Part shown: one piece after another, positions 11,835 to 23,635 of the stretch
How the letters are laid out: each line of letters begins with the position of its first letter
Position numbering within the stretch: position 1 is the first letter of the stretch
From: Sporodiniella umbellata
Taxonomy: Eukaryota > Mucoromycota > Mucoromycetes > Mucorales > Rhizopodaceae
Assembly: GCA_025677835.1 (NCBI GenBank)
Contig: JAIXMR010000060.1
Span: forward strand, 62,001-126,000
DNA: 64,000 nucleotides
Direction: 5' to 3'
The notes under the pieces: model-generated
The model's database searches: none
What the model was told of the DNA's origin: nothing
What the model saw: the letters and a program-made list of their open reading frames with translations, nothing else
Made by a program: the position numbers and the translations under genes

Positions 11835-12274
11835 GATGCAGACTTGGATGATTATTTACCTCCTAAACCTACGGAGCTGTGTGAGATGAATCCAGCGGCG
11901 TTTTATTTAGAGTCCGTTGAGTTGGCATCCAATCCGTATGTGTCTCCTAAATTTGCGGAAATTTTGATCAGCTTCCGCTTGTCCTGATTCAGTCAGGAGG
12001 TTATGAATCCTTACGTGATGGAATCGTCGATTTAGCCGTCAAAATAATCAAGCTTGATAATGCCGGTTGTGAAGTGTATCCGGTAAAGGCCTATTTTGGT
12101 ATGTGTAAAAAAAGAATTTTTTAAAAAAAAGAGAGAGCTTCCTGCTTACCAAGACATGGCGCACGTATTTTAGGCGCTCCCCTTTGTTAAGTATTCGGAG
12201 GCTCTTGAGAATATCGGCTTATGGGTTCACGATAGTGTGACAAGCCGCCCTTTGATACCCAGTTCCAAGTGGTG
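11835..12274 (+). pseudogene. Alpha/beta-hydrolase (HSL-type lipase/esterase) pseudogene
   Basis: The 3' part of a hormone-sensitive-lipase-like alpha/beta hydrolase begins after an acceptor at 11834. It reads ..ASNPYVSPKFA, then shifts frame near 11962-11966 (one base short) into FDQLPLVLIQSGGYESLRDG, ending at a donor GTATGT (12099). The next segment reads YQDMAHVF-stop-ALPFVKYSEALENIG. The TAG at 12171-12173 sits where the family has Gln in the conserved HVFQ motif that carries the catalytic His. One frameshift, one nonsense codon and a missing 5' half argue for a dead gene. Function before decay would have been lipid or ester hydrolysis. Confidence 0.7.
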
Positions 12275-12613
12275 ATTGGTTCCCTACTTAATAAACAGAT
12301 ACATCATTCATTTTCTACTTTGCAGTGAGAGAGAAGTGAAGAAGAGGGGGAGACCGAATTGTTAATATAAGTGAATGCGAGTTATTAATCTAAATGTGGA
12401 ATGGAAATAGAAACACGTGGCAAACATTAATATTATTACTCTCTATTGTTTAACTAGAATCACTCGAAAAAAAAAGGGTCTATGGACTATTTTCTTTGGC
12501 TGTAATTATCGCACGACTATTCTTGCATATTGTTATTGTTGTTGTTGTTTAGGGAGCGGCGGAACAGCTAGGCTCCAACGCACATCCTTTAAGGTTTTGT
12601 TTTACACATCATC

Positions 12614-12960
12614 ATAGTCGCTATCATCTGATACAATTTGGGTCTCGGCCTTCTTGACCCAATGCTTAATTGAAAGAGGTTTAGCGTGTCGCCTAGCTAC
12701 AGAAGAAAAGTTAAAGTAAAGCGTGTATCAAAAGACCGCTTGGGTAAGCGCTGATCCAGAATATGTTTGACAACGCACCTTGTCATTGGCTGTGCTGTCG
12801 CTGTGGTGTCAGATTAAATGTAAGCGCTTGAGGAGAGAATTCTCTGGACACGAGCGGATTGAATCGCGTTATTAAACTAGGAGGACTTAAAATAAGAACC
12901 GATGACGGTGCCTTGAAAAGCGGCGTTCCTAACGCGGTCACCTGATTTTACTCCACATGA
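12614..12960 (-). pseudogene. Decayed minus-strand gene end
   Basis: A C-terminal-like exon reads RRHAKPLSIKHWVKKAETQI, then an acidic DDSDYDD and a stop at about 12616. It is preceded by a good acceptor (CTTCTGTAG). A possible donor (AAG/GTGCGT) lies about 65 nt upstream, but the segment before it (12780-12960, containing GDRVRNAAFQGTVIGSYFKS) has stops in all frames before the donor. The family was not recognised. I read it as a relic, since no open path joins the two parts. Confidence 0.3.
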
Positions 12961-13434
12961 CAAAGAGAGGTTCTATCTCTTTACATCATTTTTTATTTGA
13001 AATTTTTTTTTTTGCTCAAATTTTTTTCGGGTGCTGAGCTCATAACTATTGTAATCAATATCGCACTTTGTGGATGTAACAATGTTTATTTGACAGTTCA
13101 ATATCATCAACATATGTTGCACATGACCAACAAAAATAGAATAGACTTTTATAAAAAACGGGCAGAAGGCATCTGGCAAATCGACAATTTAAGCAATATG
13201 GAAACACATGGCAAGTTTATTTTTGTTTTATTTATTTTTGTTTTCTTATTGTTCAATGGCAAAAACAATAATAAAACAAAGGTCAAGTCAAGGACAGAAA
13301 TTGACTTTTTTTAGCAATACGTGAGTAAAAAACCTATGACGTAAACCTACACAGAAAAACATCAATATCCACACAAGCAAAGCCATAGCAACCATATCCA
13401 TAGCAACAAAGATTTGGCTTACAACGAAAAGGTT

Positions 13435-13442
13435 TGACGTCA
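13435..13442. promoter_or_regulatory. CRE-like palindrome TGACGTCA upstream of STE12-like gene
   Basis: A perfect 8-bp cAMP response element, TGACGTCA, lies about 300 bp upstream of the STE12-like start codon. CRE/ATF bZIP proteins bind this site in fungi. That it acts here is inference from sequence and position only. Confidence 0.4.
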
Positions 13443-13739
13443 CTTTGGTTTCAGGTACAATTAAGATCTGCTATTTCTTTTTTTTTTTTTGAACAGAGAC
13501 GAGGTGGCGAAAGGCCACAACGGCATGATAGGGATGACCCGTCTCCTTATTTCCTTCTTAGTCTACTTACTTTCCTTATTTGAAAAAAATTTGGATAGTG
13601 TATATAAATGACCTCTTTTTTTATTTATTATTATTTTTTTTTTTCTTTTTCCTTCTTTATTCCATTTTTTCGTTTGTTTTTTCATTTTCTTTTTTTTCAA
13701 AAAAAAAGTTTTGTTTGACACGGCTCTTCTTTCTGTCTT

Positions 13740-14586
13740 ATGGTAAACAACAACACATTGCCCGAAGAAACATTTGATCAGCACCACTCGCTGGTCCCTA
13801 CCAACCGACTTCAGCCACCCACTACCGAAAATACCGAAGAAAGACTTACACAAATCGATGAGCTAAAATATTTCCTGGGCACAGCAACCAACGATTGGGA
13901 CTCCCATTGTAAAGTGAGGGCTTTTCATTTGCCCACGGGAGAAAACATTTCGTGTGTCTTTTGGAACGATCTTTTCCATGTCACCGGCACCGACATTGTT
14001 CGAACACTTCTCTATCGTTTTCATCTCTTTGGACGACCTGTCACCAACCTTAAAAAGTTTGAAGAGGGGATCTTTTCAGATCTACGTAACCTAAAACCGG
14101 GTATGGACGCTTCGCTAGAAGAGCCAAAGTCAGAATTCCTCGAGATGTTGTACAAAAACAACTGTATCAGAACACAAAAGAAGCAGAAAGTCTTTTATTG
14201 GTTCTCAGTTCCCCACGATAGGCTCTTCCTGGATGCCTTGGAGCGAGATCTAAAACGAGAGAAAATAGGCTTGGAGACGACCAGTTTGGCCATTGCCGAG
14301 CCTGCCACTAGTCTCACTCTCGACACAGCACAAGAAATGTTCGATCAACTAAGGAAATCTATGTCTCTATCCGCTGTAGCAGCCGCTCAAGCCTTGGATG
14401 AGTCTGCCATCACAAGTGCAAATACTTCACCTCGAATGCATCCCACTTTACTCAACACTACAGCAGGTAATTAAAAACTTTCTTTATTTTTTATCCCTTC
14501 TATTTGTTTTCTACTTGATTTGTGTGCGTATAAAGAGAGGAGGGGGAGAGGCCGTGAATGAGGTTGGTAAGCCTTATTGTATATAT

Positions 14587-14626
<40 letters not shown>

Positions 14627-15772
14627 AAAATGGAAATAAAGAACAATTTTTTAATAATATTTGCTTTTCATTTCTCTATGTAACACATAGACGATCCGCC
14701 TTCTTCACATGACTTTGAAAATGACTGGTCCTGCTGGAATGAAGCTTTTGAATCTGAACGCCGACCTGACCAGGACATAAACTCCCCAACACTTACAAAA
14801 GAACCATCCCCTATTTTAGCTTCTATGCCGTTCGATTCCTCTGATCAAGATAGAAACCAAAGAATATTCGGTGCCTTTTCTCTATTCGAAGGCTCCCCTA
14901 CCTACAAGCAGCGCCAAAGAAAAAGAACTTCTTCTATGCATCAACATCACAACCAGCTAGAGCTCGCTGCTATCAATGCTGGCCTTGCTGTAGATCCACA
15001 TATGTTTAGTGACGATTCAAGCCCCGAAAAGACTTTTGTCTGCCCTCTTTCAAGATGCGGCAGGATTTTCAAGCGACTGGAGCATCTCAAAAGACATTTC
15101 AGGACCCACACTATGGAGCGGCCTTATGCTTGCAACATGTGCGGAAAGTCCTTCTCAAGAACCGACAACCTCACTCAACACAAAAAAACCCATACGCGCT
15201 CAAGATCCTCTTCACTCGTTTTGCGAAACAAAGAAAATAAGGACAAAAACCTTTCTAGCGATGAGAAGCCTCGAATTGAATCCAACACACATCGAGTGCG
15301 CCGTAGCCACATTAAGCGAAACGGCTCCTCTTGCTCGAAACTGGACACTTACTTTTACAACGCCATTGTCAACAGTCAGTGTAACAGCCCCACAATCAGT
15401 CCGAAGGTTCTATCATCAAGAGCCAATGGCGATGAAGTCTTTGACATGTCCGGTCTCGGCGTGGTTGATTTACCTCCCATTCAAAATATCTCTCCTTCTG
15501 CTACTCAAGATATGATCCTTACCTCTGAGTATTGCCCACCTCCTCTTGTGTGGAACGAAAGTAGCTCTGACGGCTCTTACCCTATGACTTCCTCATCCTC
15601 CTCTTCTTCGCTAATCAACGAACAACACGCTCCCTACTCATACTACGACGACACCTTTCATAAAGAGCAACAGCCTTCCTCTTGGTACTCAAGTGCGGCT
15701 TCTTCGCCCACCCTATGCCCATCTATGTATGACCAGCCTTCCTTGACAGAGATCTATCCTTGGAACATTTAA
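13740..15772 (+). CDS. STE12: STE12-like transcription factor (homeodomain-like STE plus two C2H2 fingers)
   Basis: Exons 13740-14466 and 14691-15772 (602 residues, phase 1 join). Residues about 38-200 form the STE DNA-binding domain ([20 protein letters not shown], then [20 protein letters not shown] and [20 protein letters not shown]). Two C2H2 fingers follow at about 360-415 (C-x4-C-x12-H-x3-H and C-x2-C-x12-H-x3-H), the SteA arrangement of filamentous fungi; yeast Ste12 lacks fingers. The family acts at the end of the mating/filamentation MAPK cascade. The 224-nt intron is much longer than its neighbours and contains a GT microsatellite. The C-terminus is Ser/Pro-rich. Confidence 0.93.
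14589..14625. repeat. (GT)n microsatellite inside STE12 intron
   Basis: An uninterrupted run of about 18 GT units lies on the transcribed strand of the STE12-like intron, followed by GCAAAATGG. It is probably length-polymorphic and makes the intron unusually long. Confidence 0.9.
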
Positions 15773-16101
15773 TGCTTCCATATATGCCCTATTTCTCACT
15801 TTCCTTTTTATTTACATACTGTATACACGTTTTTAGCTTCTTTCATTCTCAAAAGAAAACGAAGAAAACAAAAAAAAAAGACTCACCCTCAAAACCTGTA
15901 TACATACCCTCAGACTCCATTCCATTTTCACTCTTCTTACATACTCGACATACTTTATGTTTTACATATGAAGTCTTTCCCTTCTCCCCTCACAACAACA
16001 ACAAAGAAAAACATCCATCTTATGCAATGTAAACCCTTTTGTGTTTTATTTATTTATTTCAATAAATCTTTTGTTATCATTATTATTATTCTACAGTGTT
16101 A
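15773..16101. other. Convergent 3' intergenic spacer
   Basis: This 329-bp spacer lies between the tail-to-tail STE12-like and ERG6 genes. It is pyrimidine-rich, contains an AATAAA at about 16061 (plus strand) and holds no open frame with motif support. It probably carries both polyadenylation regions. Confidence 0.5.
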
Positions 16102-17333
16102 TTATTGGGGTTTTTTGGCTACAAAAAAATACATGGGAGAAAACAGATTTTCTCGAGCGCCTTCAACAAGAGCGTCTGCTGCAGTTTCAAGCACCTTTTG
16201 TGTTTCTACTGTTCCTTTGGGTGCTAGTCCTAATCTCTCTAAGAGGCCTACGGTATGTGTGGTTGTGAAACGGCCGACCTTTGTCATGGCTAGAGTCGTC
16301 AAAATGTCTTTGAGAGTCTGACATTGGCTGATTTTGCCTTCCAGAGGATAGTACCAGTTAATAGCATCACCCATATTGGCCAAATCTTGATTCATCAAAA
16401 CGTCAAAGCCCACATTATTCAAGGCAGCAATACATTCCTTGGCTGTACGCATCTTGGGTATACCGTTACCAATTTCTATTTCATGAGCAATCTGTCGGTG
16501 CTTTGGATTTGTTTCGTCAAAACTATCAGTCATAACCCATTCATAGCAACCAAAGCTGCCCCCTGGTTTGAGCACTCGAAAAATCTCACCATATACGCCT
16601 TCAAACACTGGTGCGTGACAAGTAGCCTCAATAGCATAGACCACATCGAATGTGTTTTCTTCAAAAGGCATTTCCATGAAATTTCCCTGTAACTGCATGA
16701 GTAAAATAATACCTTACTTTTAAATAGTACCTTCACAAAATTAGTCTGGTCTTGAAGCAGTTCCTTTGCAGCATAATGCTTGGCTCTTTCCACTTGATAA
16801 GCGTTGTTATTAAGCCCTGTTACATGAGCACCAGTAAAATGAGCAATTTCGCGTGCAGGTCCTCCTACACCACAGCCTACATCTAGCACCTTCATGTTCT
16901 GACGGATACCAATGTTGGCGGCCAAATAATGTTCATGTCGAGAAATTGCCCGATTAAACTCTTCTCCCACGTAAAACCGACAAAAGTGAAAACTGGTGCC
17001 CCAACCTGGTTTCAACGTGTTAGTACTCGTTTCTTTATGTGTACATATCTACATAAAAAGGGACTTACCGTACTCATAAAAATCAGTAGCAAGATTATAA
17101 TAAGAATTCACAAGAGTAGTATAGTCTCCTTTTCTGATTTCTTCATGCTCATTTGTTTCATCCTGAACTTCTTTTTTCCAGAGGTTTAAGTAGGCGTCTG
17201 TAGTGGCACCATGTACTTGGGCGTTCTTTGCACGCAAATTGGCAAAAAGACCAGAGTTAATCTTTTCTCCATGAAGCGCTCTAGCATAAGCAATATCTTC
17301 AGCATGTTGGCTAGAGACAGTCGTTACAGTCAT
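16102..17333 (-). CDS. ERG6: Sterol 24-C-methyltransferase
   Basis: Exons 17069-17333, 16731-17005 and 16102-16692 (376 residues). Introns are 17006-17068 and 16693-16730 (38 nt). SAM-dependent enzyme that methylates C24 of zymosterol-type sterols in late ergosterol synthesis, at the ER and lipid droplets. It shows [19 protein letters not shown], the SAM motif [15 protein letters not shown], then GLNNNAYQ, a sterol-methyltransferase-typical [10 protein letters not shown] and [15 protein letters not shown]. Length and motif order match Erg6. It is head-to-tail with the downstream end of MSH1 (244 bp). Confidence 0.95.
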
Positions 17334-17577
17334 GGCAGTTTATGATACTAAAAGAGAGAGAGAGAGAACCAAAAAAAAAAAAAAAAAAAGACTATATAAC
17401 AAAAGGCCCAGTCTGCGCACGGATGTTTTTTTTTTCAATTTTAAAGCACAGAAAAATGATTTTATTTCAATGTCATTCTGCAAACACCTCCGAGCCTTCT
17501 GTAAGCATTTCCGCAAGAGAACCAAGTGACGCAAAAAAGGGGTATCCACGTCGAAAATTGATCAAGCGTCCATTCTC

Positions 17578-20346
17578 TTATCCGGCTTTTGTCTGGTCCC
17601 ACATTGCCTGGGCTTTATCAATTACAGAGCTAGGCAAGCCTAATAGTAAAAGAAAGACAGTGAGTTTGTTTCTTTTATTCTGTTTCTTTACCTGCCAACT
17701 GAGCCACCTTCAGTCCATGCGATTGGCGACAAACACCAGGAGATACCTTGTGTATATATCTGAAGCGACCAAATTTGTCTTCTTTTATGTTTGTTTGATA
17801 GCAAGCGATGTTTTTATAGTCTTGAACAACATCTGCCAGTTCGTGGTAATGAGTAGCATAGAGCGTTCGGCACTGAACATGGTTATGCAGATGATCCAAG
17901 ATACCAAAGGCTAACGAGAAACCCTCAGCTGTAGATGTTCCACGTCCTACCTCATCCATAATGACCGTTGACTTTTCGGTGGCCAGCTTTAGAATGGTGG
18001 CCACCTCGCTCATTTCCACCATAAACGTTGATTGGTTTTGAGCCAGATTGTCCGCCGCGCCTACTCGGCTGAAGATTCGGTCCGTGATACCGATCCACGC
18101 ACGATCAGCAGGCACAAAGCTCCCCATGTGCGCCATCAGAACAATGATCACGTACTGTCGAAGAAAGGTACTTTTGCCTCCCATGTTAGGCCCAGTCAAA
18201 AGCCAAATGCGCTGGTTTTTGTCCAGCGTACAGTCGTTACTGACAAAAGCTCTGCCTCTTCGTGCCAGGTTGTTCTCCACTACAGGGTGTCGACCGCCGA
18301 CAATGGCTGTACGCTGAGTTCGAGTGATGCGAGGCCGCACATATTGTCGCTCATTAGCAAGATGGGCAAAGGAAGAGAGCACATCAATCTGTGCCAATTG
18401 ACGACAGCTACGCAGAATGGTTGTGCTTTGGTCTAGAAGCATACCCACTACTTTCTCAAACACATCGTTTTCAATCTCTTTGATCAGTGACTGTGTTGTG
18501 CTTAGACGGACCGAAATAGATGTCCACACCTCCAACTGATATCGGTTCTTTGTCTTGGTGTTGCTGACCAGCTCAGCTCCTGGAAACATCTCAAGCAAAT
18601 GCTTTGACGACCGACCATTCACTTCTACAATGTGCTTAAAGTTCCCCTCAGAAATCAAAGAGATCGAGTTTCCGCATTTTTCGCGAAGCGTTCGATCTAG
18701 ATTGCTTCGACTATTCTCCAACATCTCAATTTCTTTGTACAGTGGCTGGAGCTCTTTAAAAAAGATGTGGTTGACATAACCGTAGTCTTTTACTTCTTTG
18801 GATTGTATTTTTTCATAGTTGAAAACATCTCTGATGTATTTCGATACATCCAAATGAGGGTCTAGTGCCAACAGCAGTTTTTGAACACTCTCGGACTCTA
18901 GCCCTTCCAGCTTTTTCCGTATCTTTTCAGTAATATCAAGCGCAGACCAGACTTCAAACACATCTGAATGCTGCCCTCTTTTAACTGCTAATCTTTGAAG
19001 GGCCCTTTCGGCGTCTGTGCTTTGTCTCAATAAGTCGCGAATATCATTCAGCAAAAAAGAGTCGTCTGCAAAACACTCTACTACATCAAGTCTAGACTTG
19101 ATTTCTTCAGAATTTGTCAGAGGTGAAGACATCCAGCGGCTCAGTAGCCGAGAACCAGCGCTTGTGGATGTGCAATCTAGAGCATGTAGTAAACTGTCTA
19201 CTCTTTTTCCTTGAAGTGTATTCACAAGCTCTAAAGAAGACATCGCTGCACTGTCTATACATACACTATCGTTGGTATTAAATTTCGTTGGTGTTTGCCA
19301 CTTTATTTTGTGATCCACATGCGATTCGTTCACATACGCCATCAGCGCCATAGCTGCACTTAGCTCTAGCTTTCCAAAGTTTGCTGAGCCTATAGTAAAC
19401 CGACTGAACAAATCTTGAAAAGTTTGAAGTCCGTCGTTAGCGTCGTAAAGCTGATCCGGCTGATAACTGAGTGCAAGGCTTGGGTTGTTCAGTAAGAGCT
19501 TGGTAACCGAATCAAATCCATCAGAGTCTGCTAAACCTTGTTGCAGGGTTTCAACTCCAGGTCTTAAAGACTCTGGCATAACCACTTCTCGGGGTCTGAT
19601 TCGCGCCAAATCATTTTTGAGCGCTTCCAATGTTGTTTCCTGCAATACAAATTCACCTACTGAGACATCAGCCCATGCTAACCCAATCCTGTTCTTTTCG
19701 TAAGGAAAGATCGAAAGTAGGTAGCTGTATTGATTGGACTCCAAAAATCGCTCCTCAAGAACAGTTCCTGGTGTAATAATACGTGTGATACGTCGCTGCA
19801 TCCCCAAGTGCGACTTGTCCTCTCTGGAAACCGAACTGACTTGTTCGCAGATGGCTACTTTGCACTGTAAACGGTTCACAAGTATATCGACATATCTATC
19901 CAAAGAGCGTAACGGAAATCCGGCAAAATCGACAACTGTGTTGGTTGTTATCTGCTTGCGGGTTAGCTTCAGATCCAGTTGAGTCGCATAGCGTTTGGCG
20001 TGAGACTCATACAACTGTTAGTGAAAGCAGAATAAAAAAAAAATATTTTTGCAAATGTTTAGAGAAGAATGACTAAAAAAAGAAGCAAAAAAAGAAAACT
20101 CACTTCATAGAAATCGCCTACTTGAACAAGTAAAACACACGTTGGGTGCTTTTTAGTATATTCACGAACAGCATCTAAGACAATGGAGCCTGTAGATATT
20201 TCTTTTTTTTGAAGAGCTTTGACTGTGCTTTCAAATTCTAATTCACTCAATTTTAAGCTTGAAACCTTTTTTTTTAATGGATATCGGACAGAAAAGGATC
20301 TTGCATGCTGACATGTCAAACAAAGCAAGCGAATATTTCGAAGCAT
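17578..20346 (-). CDS. MSH1: Mitochondrial MutS homologue MSH1
   Basis: Exons 20104-20346, 17692-20014 and 17578-17639 (875 residues). The N-terminus (MLRNIRLLCLTCQHARSFSV) is a basic mitochondrial presequence. The mismatch-binding motif VGDFYELYESHA spans the first intron. The MutS ATPase follows with Walker A GPNMGGKSTF and Walker B STVIMDEVGRGTST, then the helix-turn tail VAQLAGLPSSVIDKAQ across intron 2. The bacterial-type FYE motif plus presequence separates it from nuclear MSH2-6. It keeps mitochondrial DNA stable. There is no GIY-YIG nuclease, unlike plant MSH1. Confidence 0.93.
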
Positions 20347-22314
20347 GTAAAAAAGACATGTCGACTTTGTGACTCGATAATTGCAAAGAAAAAAAAAATT
20401 GTAGGCACTGGGTTTTGAAAAAAAAATTCCGAGTCTTCTATCAGTGAGATGAATTGGAAACCTGTAGAAGCAAAAGGATTTGACATCCTCTGAGTAGCAT
20501 TTGTGAGATACTATGCTTTGTCACTAAATAATTGATATGACTGAATACTAGAACGGGGAGACCCTGCATTTTCTTTTATTTGGCGATTAGAAATAATTTG
20601 AATGAAGAGTATAATCACCTCATTTGTATGTTGGGCTTGATTTTCTTTGTCTTGTTCTTCTAAAAATATTTATTGAGGCTCGATAACAAATTTCTTATTT
20701 TTCCAGTGTGGCAGCGAAAGCTATACCTTTGTTTTACTAAAAATACCGTTCCAACAATTCACGTTTTTCTTTGAGCTATCTCTTGCTTTCAGGAGATGTT
20801 AAGTTTTTTATCTTAAATTTAAAAGGGTTTCTTTTTACTTGTAAAGCTAAAACAGTCTTTGACTTCCAAGTTAATACTTGCTCTTTGAGCCGCGCTTTAT
20901 TTTCTCACAGAAAATGTTTTTAGCTCACTTTTGAGAGAGAGAAAATGTCAAGTCGTCAGTACAAATATAGTCCCTACAAAAAACAAGTTGCTATCTTGTG
21001 CGTTGTAGGCTTTTTCCGCTTTTTTTCACCATGTTGTTTTGGCTTTTTAAGGCTTATCACAAAAACAGCTTAGTATTTCTAGGCATTTACTAGCCTTCTT
21101 TTAAAAGGTTCAACTGTTTCACTAAAAGACTGCATTGCTTGAAGCAGCTTTTGGATAAATCTATATCCGAGGAAGAAAGTGATTTGGTTATGGAAAAAAT
21201 TGAATTGAGAGTAGTATAGCTACTTCTGATCATTTGGACCTCAAAAAAGTGTAACTCACAGCAAAATTATTTGTTCATCGTTGGTTTTTACTTTCAAATC
21301 ATCTCACTGGATTTCCAGTCGCTTCGTTTTAGAGTAAAGCACTACTAAAAAAAACTATGAGAAGCTAGTATAGATCAGGTATGTGCCTGTGTTTTGATAA
21401 ATTTCAAGACCACGTCGTATAAAAAGTTGAACAATATGTCTAGCTAGACTTTGAAGCAATACAATTTTAGAAACTCAAACCTTTAAGAAATTATACTATG
21501 ACAAAATAGTTTGGATTGGTGATTCCTAAGATAAAATAAAGCGTTTTAGCATAAAAGAAAAAAGATACCCTTAAAATCGAGAGTAAACAATATATACACC
21601 AGAAGTATATATTATATAAGTTTACATCAGTAAAGTGTAAAAGAGTAGTTTTCATACCTGCTCTTGTTTAATAGCTGTAGGCACTCAACAACTAACCATA
21701 CGATACTTTTTCTAAGTTTGCACGAAATGTGCAATAATAGAAAATGGTGTGTATAATTCTTATTTTGAAGTTGCATCATTTGAATCATGGACTCCCTTAC
21801 ATCCTAAATTTATACTCTTTTAAGGTATTTACTTTGCCTGTGTATTTTTTATGTCAATCCTTTTTAGTTTAAGGTATATTTTTTTTCTAAGCTATTACCT
21901 GTACCAGATATAAGGTTGATTTTTTAAGCGAAAAACAGGGTCGAATACAGCAACCTTAGCTTCTCGAACAATATCTATCTGTCACTGTCTCTCGTAAGAT
22001 TGTGGTGGAGGATAAGGCATCCAGAGATTTTTTCTAACCAGTGATTGTAAGAAGAGCGCTCCTTTTACCTAGCAGTCTTAACTATTTTCTTTGTTTCCTA
22101 TCCTGCTTTTTTTACCTTCAATAGATTTTCAGTTCGTCTCAATGACAGAGCTTGTTCCACCAAAAAATCTTTTTTTCAAAACCCAGTGTTAGTAGATTAA
22201 TTACTGCGCCAATCATCTGAAAGAAGTTTGTGAAACACAGCCTTACTTAGGCTAATTCAATTTCTGAAAATCCTTCTCTTTAGTTTTAGGACCTAAAAAG
22301 AGGAACAAGCAAAA
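20347..22314. other. Divergent intergenic region, about 2 kb
   Basis: Spacer between the divergent MSH1 and mannosyltransferase genes. It is AT-rich, with no open frame that carries a motif. It contains an 18-bp exact match (20887-20904, GAGCCGCGCTTTATTTTC) to the DIRS inverted repeat found 8 kb away. Confidence 0.55.
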
Positions 22315-23525
22315 ATGAATCTTGGACCTAGGTTGATACCTTATATGTTCGCGGTATGCGGGCTCTTTCTTTTGATGGTATCGTTTAAAACCTTTCACTC
22401 TGTCTATAATGGCATGGACCTTGTGACTACGTCTGATGAGCTTGTTACTAAGTCTGATGAGCTTGTTACTAAGTCTGATGAGCCTGTGAAGGCTTGTTTC
22501 ATTATCCTTGTACGCAATGAAGAGCTTAATGGCATCGTCTCTTCAATTAAACAGCTCGAGCAAACATTTAATAGCAAGTACAACTATGACTATGTATTCT
22601 TAAACGACAAAGACTTTACACCTGAATTCATTGAAACTACATCTGCACTTACGGCTGCTAAGAAAAAGTATGGCAAACTTGACAGTCAAATGTGGGGCTA
22701 CCCTTCATTTATCAACCAAACCTACGCTGCTGAGTGTAGACAAAAAATGGTCGATCTACAGAGTGTTCCTTATGCAGAAAGTGAGTCCTATAGGCATATG
22801 TGCAGGTAAACTGATTTTCAAAGTCACCAAGGTGTTGACTTTTATGTAGATTTCAGAGTGGGTTCTTTTTCAGACACCCTTTATTGGACGAATATGATTA
22901 CTACTGGAGGGTTGAACCTGACGTAGGCTTTTTTTGTCAAATCGACTATGATGTATTCAAATTTATGAGGGATAACAAGAAAAAATATGGTAAAGTAATT
23001 TCTTAATCATTACTGTTTTAACCATATTCCAAAGGCTTCACCATCTCATTTATCGAGTTTTTCCAGACTGTACCTACCTTGTGGGATACTGTCAAGCAAT
23101 TCAAGATAGACTATCCTGATGTAGTCTCCCGTTGGCCAAAAAAAGAAGACTCTTTGAGTAAATTCATCACAGATAAAAACGAAGAGAAATATAGTCTTTG
23201 TCATTTTTGGACCAATTTTGAAATTGCATCCCTTGACCTTTGGAGATCCAACGACTACCTCAAATTCTTCAACTATCTTGACCAGTCAGGCGGCTTCTTT
23301 TATGAACGGTGGGGAGATGCTCCAGTACACTCTATTGCTGCTTCCATGATGCTCAGAAAAGATGAATTTCACTTTTTCAACGATATCGGATACCAGCACT
23401 CTGCTTACACACATTGTCCTGTTGAGCCTGAATACCGCGATAAGTGTACATGTGATCCCAATGTAAATATGGATTATGGTTCAGGAGTCTCTTGCCTCAA
23501 ACAATACATGGATGCTTTAAGTTAA
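22315..23525 (+). CDS. GT15 alpha-1,2-mannosyltransferase (KRE2/MNT1/KTR family)
   Basis: Exons 22315-22805, 22850-22989 and 23035-23525 (373 residues, type II Golgi membrane protein). A short cytosolic end and a signal anchor (about residues 9-25) precede the stem. The stem holds a tandem heptad DELVTKS twice plus a partial copy. The catalytic domain has KACFIILVRNEEL, EYDYYWRVEPDVGF, NFEIASLDLWRS (with the nucleophilic Glu region) and GGFFYERWGDAPVHSI, the hallmark of GT15 enzymes. These add mannose to O- and N-glycans of wall proteins. At 373 residues it is slightly shorter than yeast Kre2. Confidence 0.93.
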
Positions 23526-23635
23526 ATGCAACGTATTGATATTAAACAATTAATCATTATATATCGTCATTCTTCTTTAATAAAACTGTTTCGTTTTTAC
23601 CCGTTTCTCTGAATCTCTTTCTACTTCCTCTAACA

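Noticed and set aside
14825..15772. Treating the zinc-finger part as a separate gene starting at 14825
   Set aside because: The intron 14467-14690 joins it in phase to the STE domain, giving the well-known STE plus C2H2 architecture.
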